Positions 18,352-26,864 of a stretch of 64,000 nt of DNA are shown here, in pieces. Source of the stretch: Dasania phycosphaerae (GTDB taxonomy: Bacteria > Pseudomonadota > Gammaproteobacteria > Pseudomonadales > Dasaniaceae); contig NZ_JAPTGG010000004.1 in the NCBI RefSeq assembly GCF_026891035.1, forward strand, positions 62,001 to 126,000. The letters are read 5' to 3'. The position numbers and the translations under genes are program-made. Under the pieces are notes generated by a model. That model had not been told where the DNA came from. It was given only the letters and a program-made list of their open reading frames with translations, and ran no database searches. Positions within the stretch are counted from its first letter, which is position 1, and each line of letters begins with the position of its first letter.

Positions 18352-20305
18352 TGCTCGCCCCCGACTGCGCGGCGGGCTGTTGCTGGCTACCCAAATCGTA
18401 AAGTCGTGCGATGGCTAAGGTGGCCCTGGCTAAATACTGTTGTAACTGCTGTTTTTGCTGCGCCAATTCGGTGATGGCCAGCTGCCTAATGCTATCGCTG
18501 GTTTTGCCAAGCTGAGTATCAATTTGTGCTTGCTGCTGGGCCAAGCGTTGTTGCAGTTGCTGTAACCTAGGGCGAAATGGCGATACCGCTTTTTCACCCA
18601 CCGCTGCCTGTAAATGCACAATAGTGCTTTGCGTTGCGCTTAGGTGTTGATCCAACAGCGTTAACTGTTTGCTTAACTGCCAGCGATTATCGGCATAGCG
18701 CTCCTCTGTGCGCCACGACAAAACATCCTCGTAACGGCTAAGTAATTCACGTTCTACGCTAACATCCTGCCCTTGTTGGCTTAACTGCGCTATACGCTGA
18801 TAGGCTCGGTCTACGATTTGCCACAATTCAAAATCATCCCCCTGGGCAACACTGCGCGCAGGATCAATAGTTTCGGCTTGTTGGATTTTTTCCGCCAAGC
18901 TATTACGCAAGGCTAATAATTGTTGATAGTGTGTTTGATAATTTTTTAATTGCCCACCCTCGGTAAGCTGCTGCCAGTAGTGTTGTTGTTCGCCATCTAC
19001 CGCCAATAAATTCTCATGCCTTTTTTGCAACTGCAATACATGCTTTTTAAGTACGCTTAAATCGTAGTAGTCACGCAAGTTTGCTTGAAAACTATGCTTG
19101 GCGATTAAATGGGTAAGGTAAATACTGTTATTGCTAATAGGCGGCAACTCACGCTTGGACAACCAGCTTTTATTTAACCCCGTTAGTGAAAACAACTGCT
19201 CTAGTGGCTGCCCGCTAAACTGGCCTATCGCCGCATCTAATTGCTGAATTTCTTGTTGATACGCTTGCGCGGCCTGCTGGTATTCGCTTAAAGCCTCACT
19301 TAAGCCGCCCAGTTTTTCATAGGCATAGGGCAGTGCCAACATAACCTCTTGCACGGAAGGTAATAGCAGCGACTGTTTTCTTAAAGCCTGCCAAGGGGCC
19401 AGTGCCTGCGGGTAATTTTCGCGCTCACTTTCTGCCAGGCCATAACCTAATAAAGCCTTATCCACTACCAAGCTGTTTAAGCTGACCCGCCTAAAGGCTT
19501 TAACCGCATTAACATAATCTTGCTTCGCCATATAGGCGTAGCCTGCGGCGGTATTGGCTTTATCTTTTAGTGCCTGTTCGCCCTTGTGGTTTTGCATTAG
19601 GGTATGGGTTTGTTCATAAGCCGCTATGGCCGCTGGCCACTGCTGCTGCGCTGCGTAACTAGAGCCCAGATTAAAATAATAATAGGGCCAATAAATGGAG
19701 TGCTCTGGCACCGCCAACATACTTTGCCGCGCTAACTTAGGCTCACCCAAGGCTAGCAACATGGTGGCTTGTAAATAATGGGCTTGTATTTGTAACGGCG
19801 CGGGCTGTTCGCTGGTAAATAAACCGCTGGTTTTTACCGGGCTGATATAACTTAGCGCGTTTATGGCTCTAGCATAATCACCTTGTTGGTAAATGAGTTT
19901 ACCCAAATAAAACCAAGCTTTATTTTTTTGCGCCTCACTTAATGTTATTGCATCGCGGTGTTGGCTTTGGCCACTTAACAACTGGCTAAAAATGGCTTCG
20001 GCCTGTCTATCCAAACCGTAGGACAAGCTAATGCCGCCCTTTAATAATTCGGCATTGCTTTGGTGATTGGGCAAAGCCTGTAAATGCTGCGCCGATATCA
20101 ACTCTAGTAGCGCATTAAAATAGTCTTCTTGATAGAAATGGTACAGGGCTACGCCATAGCGCAAGTCTTTAACCGTTTCAGCTTGCAGGGAAAAAGGCAG
20201 CGACAATAAAATACCGGCCGCGCAGTAGCGAGCGGTTTTAGCCCATTGCTGTACTGTTGCCCATCGCTGGGCCAGGGAAATTATGTTCAAGGATTTAACT
20301 ACCAC
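18344..20305 (-). CDS. Secreted TPR/coiled-coil protein of the motor operon
   Basis: A 653-residue exported protein. A signal peptide is at about 25-42 (ILLSLPFSLQAE), helical repeats follow from 50 to about 320 (ALYHFYQEDYFNALLELISAQ, KLIYQQGDYARAINALSYI), then a long Gln-rich coiled-coil region to the end (repeated QQL/QQA patterns). It overlaps the 945-residue TPR gene by eight bases and the 180-residue protein gene by seven. It is probably periplasmic scaffold. The start is uncertain: an ATG further in would give a shorter leader. No homologue is recognised beyond TPR character. Confidence 0.82.
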   Translation of the reverse strand: MVVKSLNIISLAQRWATVQQWAKTARYCAAGILLSLPFSLQAETVKDLRYGVALYHFYQEDYFNALLELISAQHLQALPNHQSNAELLKGGISLSYGLDRQAEAIFSQLLSGQSQHRDAITLSEAQKNKAWFYLGKLIYQQGDYARAINALSYISPVKTSGLFTSEQPAPLQIQAHYLQATMLLALGEPKLARQSMLAVPEHSIYWPYYYFNLGSSYAAQQQWPAAIAAYEQTHTLMQNHKGEQALKDKANTAAGYAYMAKQDYVNAVKAFRRVSLNSLVVDKALLGYGLAESERENYPQALAPWQALRKQSLLLPSVQEVMLALPYAYEKLGGLSEALSEYQQAAQAYQQEIQQLDAAIGQFSGQPLEQLFSLTGLNKSWLSKRELPPISNNSIYLTHLIAKHSFQANLRDYYDLSVLKKHVLQLQKRHENLLAVDGEQQHYWQQLTEGGQLKNYQTHYQQLLALRNSLAEKIQQAETIDPARSVAQGDDFELWQIVDRAYQRIAQLSQQGQDVSVERELLSRYEDVLSWRTEERYADNRWQLSKQLTLLDQHLSATQSTIVHLQAAVGEKAVSPFRPRLQQLQQRLAQQQAQIDTQLGKTSDSIRQLAITELAQQKQQLQQYLARATLAIARLYDLGSQQQPAAQSGASNE

Positions 20306-20841
20306 TCTTTGACAACAAATTCCGGTTGCTGCAAGGCGGTGGAATCAATAATTTTTAGCTCTAGGTGTTTGGCGTCGCTGTCTTTAGTAAAAGTAATATC
20401 AGTGGCGCGTCTAAAGTTTTCACCTTGAGGGCCAAAGCCAGTAAACACCGCCACTACCTCGTGCTCACCACTGCGCACATTGCCTTGGTATAAACGCTGT
20501 ATGGCTCCACGGCGCAGGGCATCTACCTGGCTGTCGGTGTATAAATAAGAGGACACCATTTCGCCATCAACCATTAATTTAACCGCATCCAGCTTAAAGT
20601 ATTGCCCCACATCTAAAGACACATAAACCGACAGCTGCGTTTCTGCGGGGAATAATAATTCTTCTTCTAAAATAAACAGGTCTTTGTTGAGTTCTAACAC
20701 CTGCTCTTTAATGCTTTGCACGTCATCAACCAACGCCTGCTCTGGCTGGGCGCTGGCGCTGCCAGCCGCGAACAGAATAAAGCTAAACAGCCAGCAAGCA
20801 CTGGCTTTGCTGGCTGTTTTGCCAAATAAAACATTGAACAT
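20299..20841 (-). CDS. Secreted beta-rich protein of the motor operon
   Basis: A 180-residue protein with a signal peptide (about residues 10-31, ASAQPEQ), a short coiled coil (VDDVQSIKEQVLELNKDLF) and a beta-rich domain (LSVYVSLDVGQYFKLDAVKLM, HEVVAVFTGFGPQGENFRRAT) that reads like an Ig- or carbohydrate-binding-type sandwich. The family is not recognised. It sits between the Tat-exported protein gene (30 bases upstream) and the TPR genes (seven-base overlap), so it may join the secreted heme-protein part to the motor part. Function unknown. Confidence 0.78.
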   Translation of the reverse strand: MFNVLFGKTASKASACWLFSFILFAAGSASAQPEQALVDDVQSIKEQVLELNKDLFILEEELLFPAETQLSVYVSLDVGQYFKLDAVKLMVDGEMVSSYLYTDSQVDALRRGAIQRLYQGNVRSGEHEVVAVFTGFGPQGENFRRATDITFTKDSDAKHLELKIIDSTALQQPEFVVKEW

Positions 20842-20871
20842 AGGATATAAACCTTGTTTGTTATTATCGGG

Positions 20872-22479
20872 TTAGGGTGGCGGGGTAATATAGCCACCTG
20901 ACACACTGGCTAAAGGTTGAAAAGCGATATAGCGCTTACGCTCATCAACGGTGGCCCCTAAGCTTTGGCTGGGGAAGTATCCGGCATTAGCAAAACTGAC
21001 CTCTTCTCCGTGTAAAGCCATGTAGTTGAGTATGACAGTTTCTACTAACAGATTCACACTGTTTGCGGCCGGGGTGGCACCGGTTTCTACCGAGGCATCG
21101 GAGCGCATCCAACCTATTTGTTGATGCATTAGCGGGTTGCTGGGCATTTGGTCTAATAGTGCTGGCCTGCCCCCCATGGGGTCTATCACCAAAAAGAAAG
21201 ACGCAGCAGTAGAAGAATTATCCCCCGTCCACACGCCCTTCTCTATGCCATTGACCATTTCTATCATGCCGTTACTGGCCACCGAGCCATCGCTAAACAC
21301 ATACAGCATTAGCGGAGTGTTTTTTTGCATGGCGTACTCTATGCAAGCGCCTATGCAGCGGCCCGCGCGTAAATCCCGCGCCTCGCCGGTGCGCCTGTCG
21401 CCGGTGTGGTAGTCGTAGCCACCCATCTCTATGGTGCCAGCACCAGCGTGGCCGTCTATGACCAACTTCATCACCGAGGCGGTTTTTTGAAACTCTCGGT
21501 CACCATCAAACTCTGCCTGGCTAAAGATGCCGCTGCTGCCAACGATAATCGGGTCGGCCGAGGGGTCTATCACATTGGGATCGTTGTATTTTTCCAGAGT
21601 ATCGGCGCTGCGCAGGTACTCGCAGCTGATACGCTCTTTTAATTGCGTATCTTGGCTGGTGAGGGTATTGCTCATATCCAATTTAAAATCGGTGATGTGT
21701 TTCATGGCCTCCATCACCGCCACCACGTCTTCGGGGTTATCCAATAACTGGTTGAGATCACCCACATCCACTAAGCCTCTAGCATCGCTGGCTCTGTCGA
21801 TTTTGGTGGGGCGTATCTCAGGGTTGATATACATGGAAGGGGCCATGGAGTTGCCACCAGACTCGGTATTTTCTGAGCCTACCAATTGCACTAACTGCCC
21901 TCTTAAACCCGCTTGGTAAATCCCGTACATGGGGTTGTGGGGATTATTACCGGTGTCATTATCGGAGCGGCCGGGTATGACCGCGCCATTGGTGGCGGCC
22001 TGTGCCGCTGCTGAGGCGCGCTCTTGTATACCCCGCAACATGGCGCTTTCGCTATGAAACAGCAGGCCTAGGGAGTTATCACTAAAGTCACCGGCATCGT
22101 TAGGGGCAATATCCGGCGTTAAACCCAGCTTTTGGTAGCCCGCCGTGCTTAAAGGATCCAACTGACCACCGGGGCCGCCCACCAGTACATTAGAGCCCGA
22201 AATATTCGCCCCGCCCGCCAAATCGAAACAGATAAAGGGGATTTTTCTACCGGTTAAGTTGGAGAGCTCGCAACTGCTGGGGTTGTAATATTTATTCAGC
22301 AAGCCATCGGAGATGCCGTGCGCGCGCGAGCCCATTAAGCTAAAAATAGAGGTACCCAGCATCATGCCGCCACCGGCTTTAAAGCCCTGGGAGATAAACT
22401 CGCGGCGGGTTTTAGGACGGCTGTGATCGGGGTGTTTTAACGCCTCATCCAGGCCAAAAGTTTTTTTGTTACTCGCCAT
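20872..22479 (-). CDS. Tat-exported DUF1501-like protein
   Basis: A 535-residue protein with a long leader holding a twin-arginine motif (R25-R26 in TRREFISQGF), then a hydrophobic stretch (GGMMLGTSIFSLM). The mature part contains FICFDLAGGANISGSN, GGYDYHTGDRRTGEARDLRAG and LMLYVFSDGSVASNG. These recall the GWDTH and late-strand regions of DUF1501 proteins (alkaline-phosphatase-like fold, exported, function unknown). In planctomycetes DUF1501 genes sit beside DUF1549/DUF1553 cytochrome genes; here the neighbours upstream are two heme-binding proteins, which supports the call. The 12-base gap indicates co-transcription. Biochemical role unknown. Confidence 0.72.
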   Translation of the reverse strand: MASNKKTFGLDEALKHPDHSRPKTRREFISQGFKAGGGMMLGTSIFSLMGSRAHGISDGLLNKYYNPSSCELSNLTGRKIPFICFDLAGGANISGSNVLVGGPGGQLDPLSTAGYQKLGLTPDIAPNDAGDFSDNSLGLLFHSESAMLRGIQERASAAAQAATNGAVIPGRSDNDTGNNPHNPMYGIYQAGLRGQLVQLVGSENTESGGNSMAPSMYINPEIRPTKIDRASDARGLVDVGDLNQLLDNPEDVVAVMEAMKHITDFKLDMSNTLTSQDTQLKERISCEYLRSADTLEKYNDPNVIDPSADPIIVGSSGIFSQAEFDGDREFQKTASVMKLVIDGHAGAGTIEMGGYDYHTGDRRTGEARDLRAGRCIGACIEYAMQKNTPLMLYVFSDGSVASNGMIEMVNGIEKGVWTGDNSSTAASFFLVIDPMGGRPALLDQMPSNPLMHQQIGWMRSDASVETGATPAANSVNLLVETVILNYMALHGEEVSFANAGYFPSQSLGATVDERKRYIAFQPLASVSGGYITPPP

Positions 22480-22491
22480 AATGTGTACTCG

Positions 22492-25215
22492 TTAATGTAT
22501 GGTTAAGGCGCCGCTGGCCAAAACTGCGGTACAGGCCCCTTTTACCACCTCTGCCGTTTTTGCATCGGGGCAGGGGGCATTATTTAAACAATAGCGCAGG
22601 CCATCTTTTTTATTGTGCTTGCTCATGTCGGGGTCGGGTACATAATTACTGCCATCAAACACATAGGGGTGGTTGTCATTAATATCGGTTATTAAAGTGA
22701 CCACTCTATCGTAAATACCGGTTCTGGCTCCGGCGCTTAGCAACCCCGTATTCATACTTTTATCAATTAAGGGGTCAACGATATTGCCGCCCCAGTAGGT
22801 CTCACCAATTATGGTTTCATCACTCATTTGTGGGTGGGTAGAAACGTTGCCACTAAAATCAAAACCGGGGAACAAGCTCGCTCTTAAACCGGCATCCTGC
22901 ACCAAGGCATCACAATAAGCCGCCGCCAATTGCGTTACCGCCATTTGATGGGATGACATATAGGCCTGAAAACTATTGACCGAAGGCAGCTGCTCTTTTA
23001 AGGCCGTAAAGGTTTCAGACACGGTTTTACCGGTAACCGCACTGACCGCCGCACTGGCACTGGACACGCCGGTAATACTGGCAAAGCTTTGGTTAATTTG
23101 ATCAAAGGTACGCACAATAATATCCGACACATCATCAATACCGGTGGCAGTAAACGCATAGCTGGCGGCATCATCGCTGCCATCATCAAACACACTGGTA
23201 TTGCCGTTAATATTTTCAAAAGCTAAAAAGAACACATCGGGGTCGGGGCCGTTGGGGCCAAACTCTTTGGCGATTATGGTGCCCTGCTCCGACAACACCT
23301 GCGCCGGCTGGCTAAAGCCCACATCGCTAAAGGTGCTGCTATCCACAGTAACATTAAGGTTGCTAAAGCTCTGGCCCACTAGCGCCAGCTGGCCATTAAT
23401 CCCTAAACGTAAACCCTGTAAGTTAAAGCTTAACGCCGAGGGGCTGGGGTTTAGGTTAATAAAGACTGGCCTGGCAAACAGGTAGCTGGCGTTGTCGTAC
23501 TCGCTCACCTCAAACACGATATAACAGTAATCCACCCGGCTGGCACCGCTGCCCACATTGCAGTTGCCGGGGTCGTTAATATGCTCGGCTATGCTAAATA
23601 ACATATAGTATTTTTGCCCCACCCCCACTGCGTAGTTGGCAGCAATTTGCGCCTGGGTTAAGGCGCGGTCATGCACGGCAGCCATACGCACTGCCCCCTG
23701 CCAAGGGCGGTTACCGCCCACGCTATTACCTATGGTGAGGGCAAAACCGGCATTCCAGTTGTTAAGCTGGCCGCCGCCCACAGGGTCAGTTAGGCCCATA
23801 TCTACACCATTCACATAGAGCTTGCGGCCCTCTAAAGGAGTGTAAGTAGTTACTACATGCTGCAATGCGGCCTGCGCCGCCTCTTGGGCACCTAAGGTGG
23901 ACAGTATAGGCTCGCCGCCATTGCCACTACCTACACTACTGCGCACCGCCAGGTTGTAGTTATACAGCGATTGCGACAGCATAAAATTGCGGCTGGTATT
24001 GGAGCCCGAGTAGGCCACTATCCAGGCATCTTCCTGGCTGACATTAAAGGGGACTACCCAGGTCTCTATAGTGTATTCGCCGGTTAGCGATAGCTGGCCA
24101 CTAAGCTTGGTGCTGGTTTCCACCGCACCCTGGGCGCGACCGCCGTCAAAACGCATACCCCAACCGCTCATCCAGGTATGATCGCCGCTGGCGGTCAGTA
24201 CGATGGCTGGGTCTACTCCGCTGGTGTCGGCTACGGTTATACCCTCACCCTCTCTAAATTCCCACTTGGCCAATAGCGAGCCTTCGACCCGGCCGCCGGT
24301 GCTGGCCACTATGCCATCGCGTACTAGGCCCTGGGCCGCACTGATTTGGGTGGTGGCTAAGTTGATGCCTACTGCGGGCACCAAAGCAGCAAGGCGGCTG
24401 ATGGCATCGGTAAACTCGGTAGCGATGGTGCCACAATTGCTGCCACAGTTGTGGCGCTCCTGTGCCACCCGCACCACTATGCGTGACTCGCTAGGGCTGG
24501 ACAGATTAATTCTGCCGCTTAGGGCATCGTAGGCGATGTCATTATCGGCACTGGCAAAGAAAGGGGATTGCGCCTGGGCACTGGTATCAGAGTGACAACC
24601 CGCACAATAACTGCGCAATAAGCCCATCAGTTCAGCACTGTCGCTTAATGGCAGCAAAGCCGCCGCATCCGCATAAGTGTCTGGCAAACGCTGGCTGGGG
24701 GCGGGAGCGTAATAGGTACGCGGCAATAGGGTGACACTGGTTACCCCCTCAGCCAAACCCGCCGCCCAACGCTCTATATAGGCCTGTATGGTCACCGCAC
24801 AGGTGGCATCGCCACCGGGTATCCAGCAGTTATGGCCATTGGCCACCCGCTGCACCACTTTGGATTTGGCCGGGTCCGCTAAATTCACCACGGTGTTGGC
24901 GGCCTGCCAAGCCAGGTTAACATCGTCCTGATTGACAAAGTGGGTGGGCGCACCGCCGCCGGGGGTATGGCAGGAGCCGCAGCGGTTGTTTTTAACCAGC
25001 TGGTCGTAAAAATTAATTTTAAAGTTTTGTATCTTGCTGCTGGAAGGCGAGGGGCCACTGTAAACAAATTCGGGCTCGCTTAAGTCGCCACTGAGGTCGT
25101 TTTCTCTATCGCTACCGCCACCGCCGCTGCCGCCACTACAGGCTGCAAGCATGGCCGCTAGGGCCAGCAATAATAGAGACTGGGCTGAGCCTATGATGGT
25201 TTGTTTATTCTTCAT
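22492..25215 (-). CDS. LamG-domain di-heme cytochrome c lipoprotein
   Basis: A 907-residue lipoprotein (lipobox AAC at C26, then a Gly/Ser linker). Two CXXCH motifs mark heme c sites, C79-C82-H83 and C204-C207-H208, each in a PSCyt1-like setting (SCHTPGGGAPTHF). Residues about 315-530 form a LamG/concanavalin-like module (LAKWEFREGEGITVADTSG, LSGQLSLTGEYTIETWVV, RKLYVNGVDMG). The rest is unassigned. It should be exported, hemylated and surface- or membrane-anchored, combining electron transfer with glycan or protein binding. 14 bases separate it from both neighbours. A further Cys pair (NCGSNCG) may form a disulfide. Confidence 0.82.
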   Translation of the reverse strand: MKNKQTIIGSAQSLLLLALAAMLAACSGGSGGGGSDRENDLSGDLSEPEFVYSGPSPSSSKIQNFKINFYDQLVKNNRCGSCHTPGGGAPTHFVNQDDVNLAWQAANTVVNLADPAKSKVVQRVANGHNCWIPGGDATCAVTIQAYIERWAAGLAEGVTSVTLLPRTYYAPAPSQRLPDTYADAAALLPLSDSAELMGLLRSYCAGCHSDTSAQAQSPFFASADNDIAYDALSGRINLSSPSESRIVVRVAQERHNCGSNCGTIATEFTDAISRLAALVPAVGINLATTQISAAQGLVRDGIVASTGGRVEGSLLAKWEFREGEGITVADTSGVDPAIVLTASGDHTWMSGWGMRFDGGRAQGAVETSTKLSGQLSLTGEYTIETWVVPFNVSQEDAWIVAYSGSNTSRNFMLSQSLYNYNLAVRSSVGSGNGGEPILSTLGAQEAAQAALQHVVTTYTPLEGRKLYVNGVDMGLTDPVGGGQLNNWNAGFALTIGNSVGGNRPWQGAVRMAAVHDRALTQAQIAANYAVGVGQKYYMLFSIAEHINDPGNCNVGSGASRVDYCYIVFEVSEYDNASYLFARPVFINLNPSPSALSFNLQGLRLGINGQLALVGQSFSNLNVTVDSSTFSDVGFSQPAQVLSEQGTIIAKEFGPNGPDPDVFFLAFENINGNTSVFDDGSDDAASYAFTATGIDDVSDIIVRTFDQINQSFASITGVSSASAAVSAVTGKTVSETFTALKEQLPSVNSFQAYMSSHQMAVTQLAAAYCDALVQDAGLRASLFPGFDFSGNVSTHPQMSDETIIGETYWGGNIVDPLIDKSMNTGLLSAGARTGIYDRVVTLITDINDNHPYVFDGSNYVPDPDMSKHNKKDGLRYCLNNAPCPDAKTAEVVKGACTAVLASGALTIH

Positions 25216-25229
25216 GCCTCTAATCCCTG

Positions 25230-26528
25230 TTATAGATGGTTAGCGCAGGCCACGGCCACTTCAGCAAATACACGCTTCATATTGCCGCTGGCATTAAAGT
25301 TGGCGGCTATGCTGTTAACGTCGGCGCTATCGGCGGGGCCGGGCTCGCGGCCACAAACACTGCGGTAAGTTTTTTTCACCTGGCAGCTAGTAAACGCTTT
25401 GCTGTGGGCCAGCTCCCGACCTAAAGAGCTAGCCCCTATGCCTTCGGAATACTGCGGGTTTAAAGCCAGATTAGTGCCATCATCTATGGCGGGGTTAAGC
25501 CAACCTATGCGCTCGCTGTTATCACCTAGGCGCCAGTAGTTGGTCCAGTGGTCATTAGGGGTGACGTAGCCGGGGGCAAAGGTGGTGGCATTGATCAGGT
25601 ATTTGGGCTGTACCGCACCGGGGGTGTATAGCAGTTGCCCCAGCTCTTCGCGTTGCTCTTGGCTGGCACCGGGCATATCCGCCTCCGTAGGGTAATCATA
25701 TTGATGATAGGCATAGGCCTGCGCCATGGGGTCCATACCGCTGTGGCAACCCACACACTGATTTAAAAACAGCGTGCTATCTAAGCCGGGGCTGCGGGAT
25801 ACATCTTGGCGTATGCGGTCGGAGGGGCGAGTGGTGTCTTTAAGCTGCTCTAAATCCATGCACAGGTGGTTAACCAGGGTATACCTAAACATGGCCCTAT
25901 TCGTACCGTCTATAAAAAAGGCTCTGGCGGCAGCACGGGTGGTTTGCACCCCTGCGATACCTGCGGTGGCTATGCCCGTCACCGAGGATTGCGGCTGATA
26001 CTGTAATACGCTGTCGTCGCCCATATTGGCGGCGCTATTTTCTAAAAATTCGTAATGGTTGTTATCACTATTATTGTAAGCGGGGATGCCGGGTATATTG
26101 CCGGTGTAAATAATATCCCCCGATAATAGCTCTCTAAAATCCACCATGATGGAAGGCGTGTAGGTATCGGTAGCACCGCTGTCGCGCACCATGCCTATTA
26201 CCGTGGCGCTATAGTCATTAAGCGGGGCAAAAGCATTAAAGCTCTGATTGGTGGCGGGGGTAATCCAGTTTTTCACCACCACATTGTAAAAGTTACCATT
26301 GGCCGCTTCAGCGCCGCTGCCTATATCAGGCGCTCCATCCATAGCGTATTCTGCGGCCTGTACGGCATTGCCGGCAGTAATTGCAGCCGTCATGCGGTTA
26401 AGCATATTTTCGCTGGGGGGGGTGCCCGTCAACCTATCGTGTATTCTGCGAGCCTGTTCGCGTGGGCCTGCCATGCTTAAGGACGGCAATATAGCCGCTA
26501 CCATTAACATCGTTATCCAAGCTTTCAT
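25230..26528 (-). CDS. Secreted mono-heme protein, DUF1549/DUF1585-like
   Basis: A 432-residue exported protein: signal peptide 1-20 (SLSMA-GPRE), an N-terminal helix region (RRIHDRLTGTPPSENML) like PSCyt2/DUF1549, and a CXXCH heme site at C258-C261-H262 (NQCVGCHSGMDPMAQAYAYH). The C-terminal region has SCQVKKTYRSVCGREP, similar to DUF1585-type ends. It is the first gene of a 12-gene minus-strand operon, with GGGAGA upstream of the ATG. The DUF1549/DUF1585 assignment is by wording, not by search. It probably works with the LamG di-heme and DUF1501-like products. Confidence 0.75.
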   Translation of the reverse strand: MKAWITMLMVAAILPSLSMAGPREQARRIHDRLTGTPPSENMLNRMTAAITAGNAVQAAEYAMDGAPDIGSGAEAANGNFYNVVVKNWITPATNQSFNAFAPLNDYSATVIGMVRDSGATDTYTPSIMVDFRELLSGDIIYTGNIPGIPAYNNSDNNHYEFLENSAANMGDDSVLQYQPQSSVTGIATAGIAGVQTTRAAARAFFIDGTNRAMFRYTLVNHLCMDLEQLKDTTRPSDRIRQDVSRSPGLDSTLFLNQCVGCHSGMDPMAQAYAYHQYDYPTEADMPGASQEQREELGQLLYTPGAVQPKYLINATTFAPGYVTPNDHWTNYWRLGDNSERIGWLNPAIDDGTNLALNPQYSEGIGASSLGRELAHSKAFTSCQVKKTYRSVCGREPGPADSADVNSIAANFNASGNMKRVFAEVAVACANHL

Positions 26529-26864
26529 CTTCTCTCCCGAAGAATGTGGGGGCCAATAATCTATTGCTACTTATGCCAGCTAAACCGCTAAACTACTCCG
26601 CTTGCAGCATGGCGCGCGCATCATAGCGGCACAGCAGTAATAATAAAGGGTGCATGGGAAATAATCGTGACCGCCAGCACAAACCCTACAACAATGTTAT
26701 AAATTATTACCCCTGGGCCAACACAGGGGATAAAATGCGGCCATTATTAATAAAGCTGGCGCTAGCAGGCCTATTTGAAACCTATAATCAGAAGGAACTC
26801 TGTAACCATGATAGCTTTCGCTTTACACCTCGCAACATCAGCGCAGGCTAATCACTAATCGCTT
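26529..26864. other. Divergent promoter region of the two heme-protein operons
   Basis: 336 bases between the starts of the minus-strand operon and the HzsA-like gene. It must hold both promoters. A small inverted repeat (CCCCTG at 26710-26715 with CAGGGG at 26724-26729) is visible. I see no convincing CRP, Fur or FNR site, and a 65-codon frame inside looks spurious. Confidence 0.5.

Noticed and set aside
15514..20305. Many plus-strand frames opposite the TPR genes
   Set aside because: They are short shadows in other frames of clearly coding minus-strand genes, without ribosome sites or domain motifs.
26654..26851. 65-codon frame in the divergent promoter region
   Set aside because: No family resemblance, no good ribosome site, ends 13 bases before the HzsA-like start and lies in DNA needed for two promoters.
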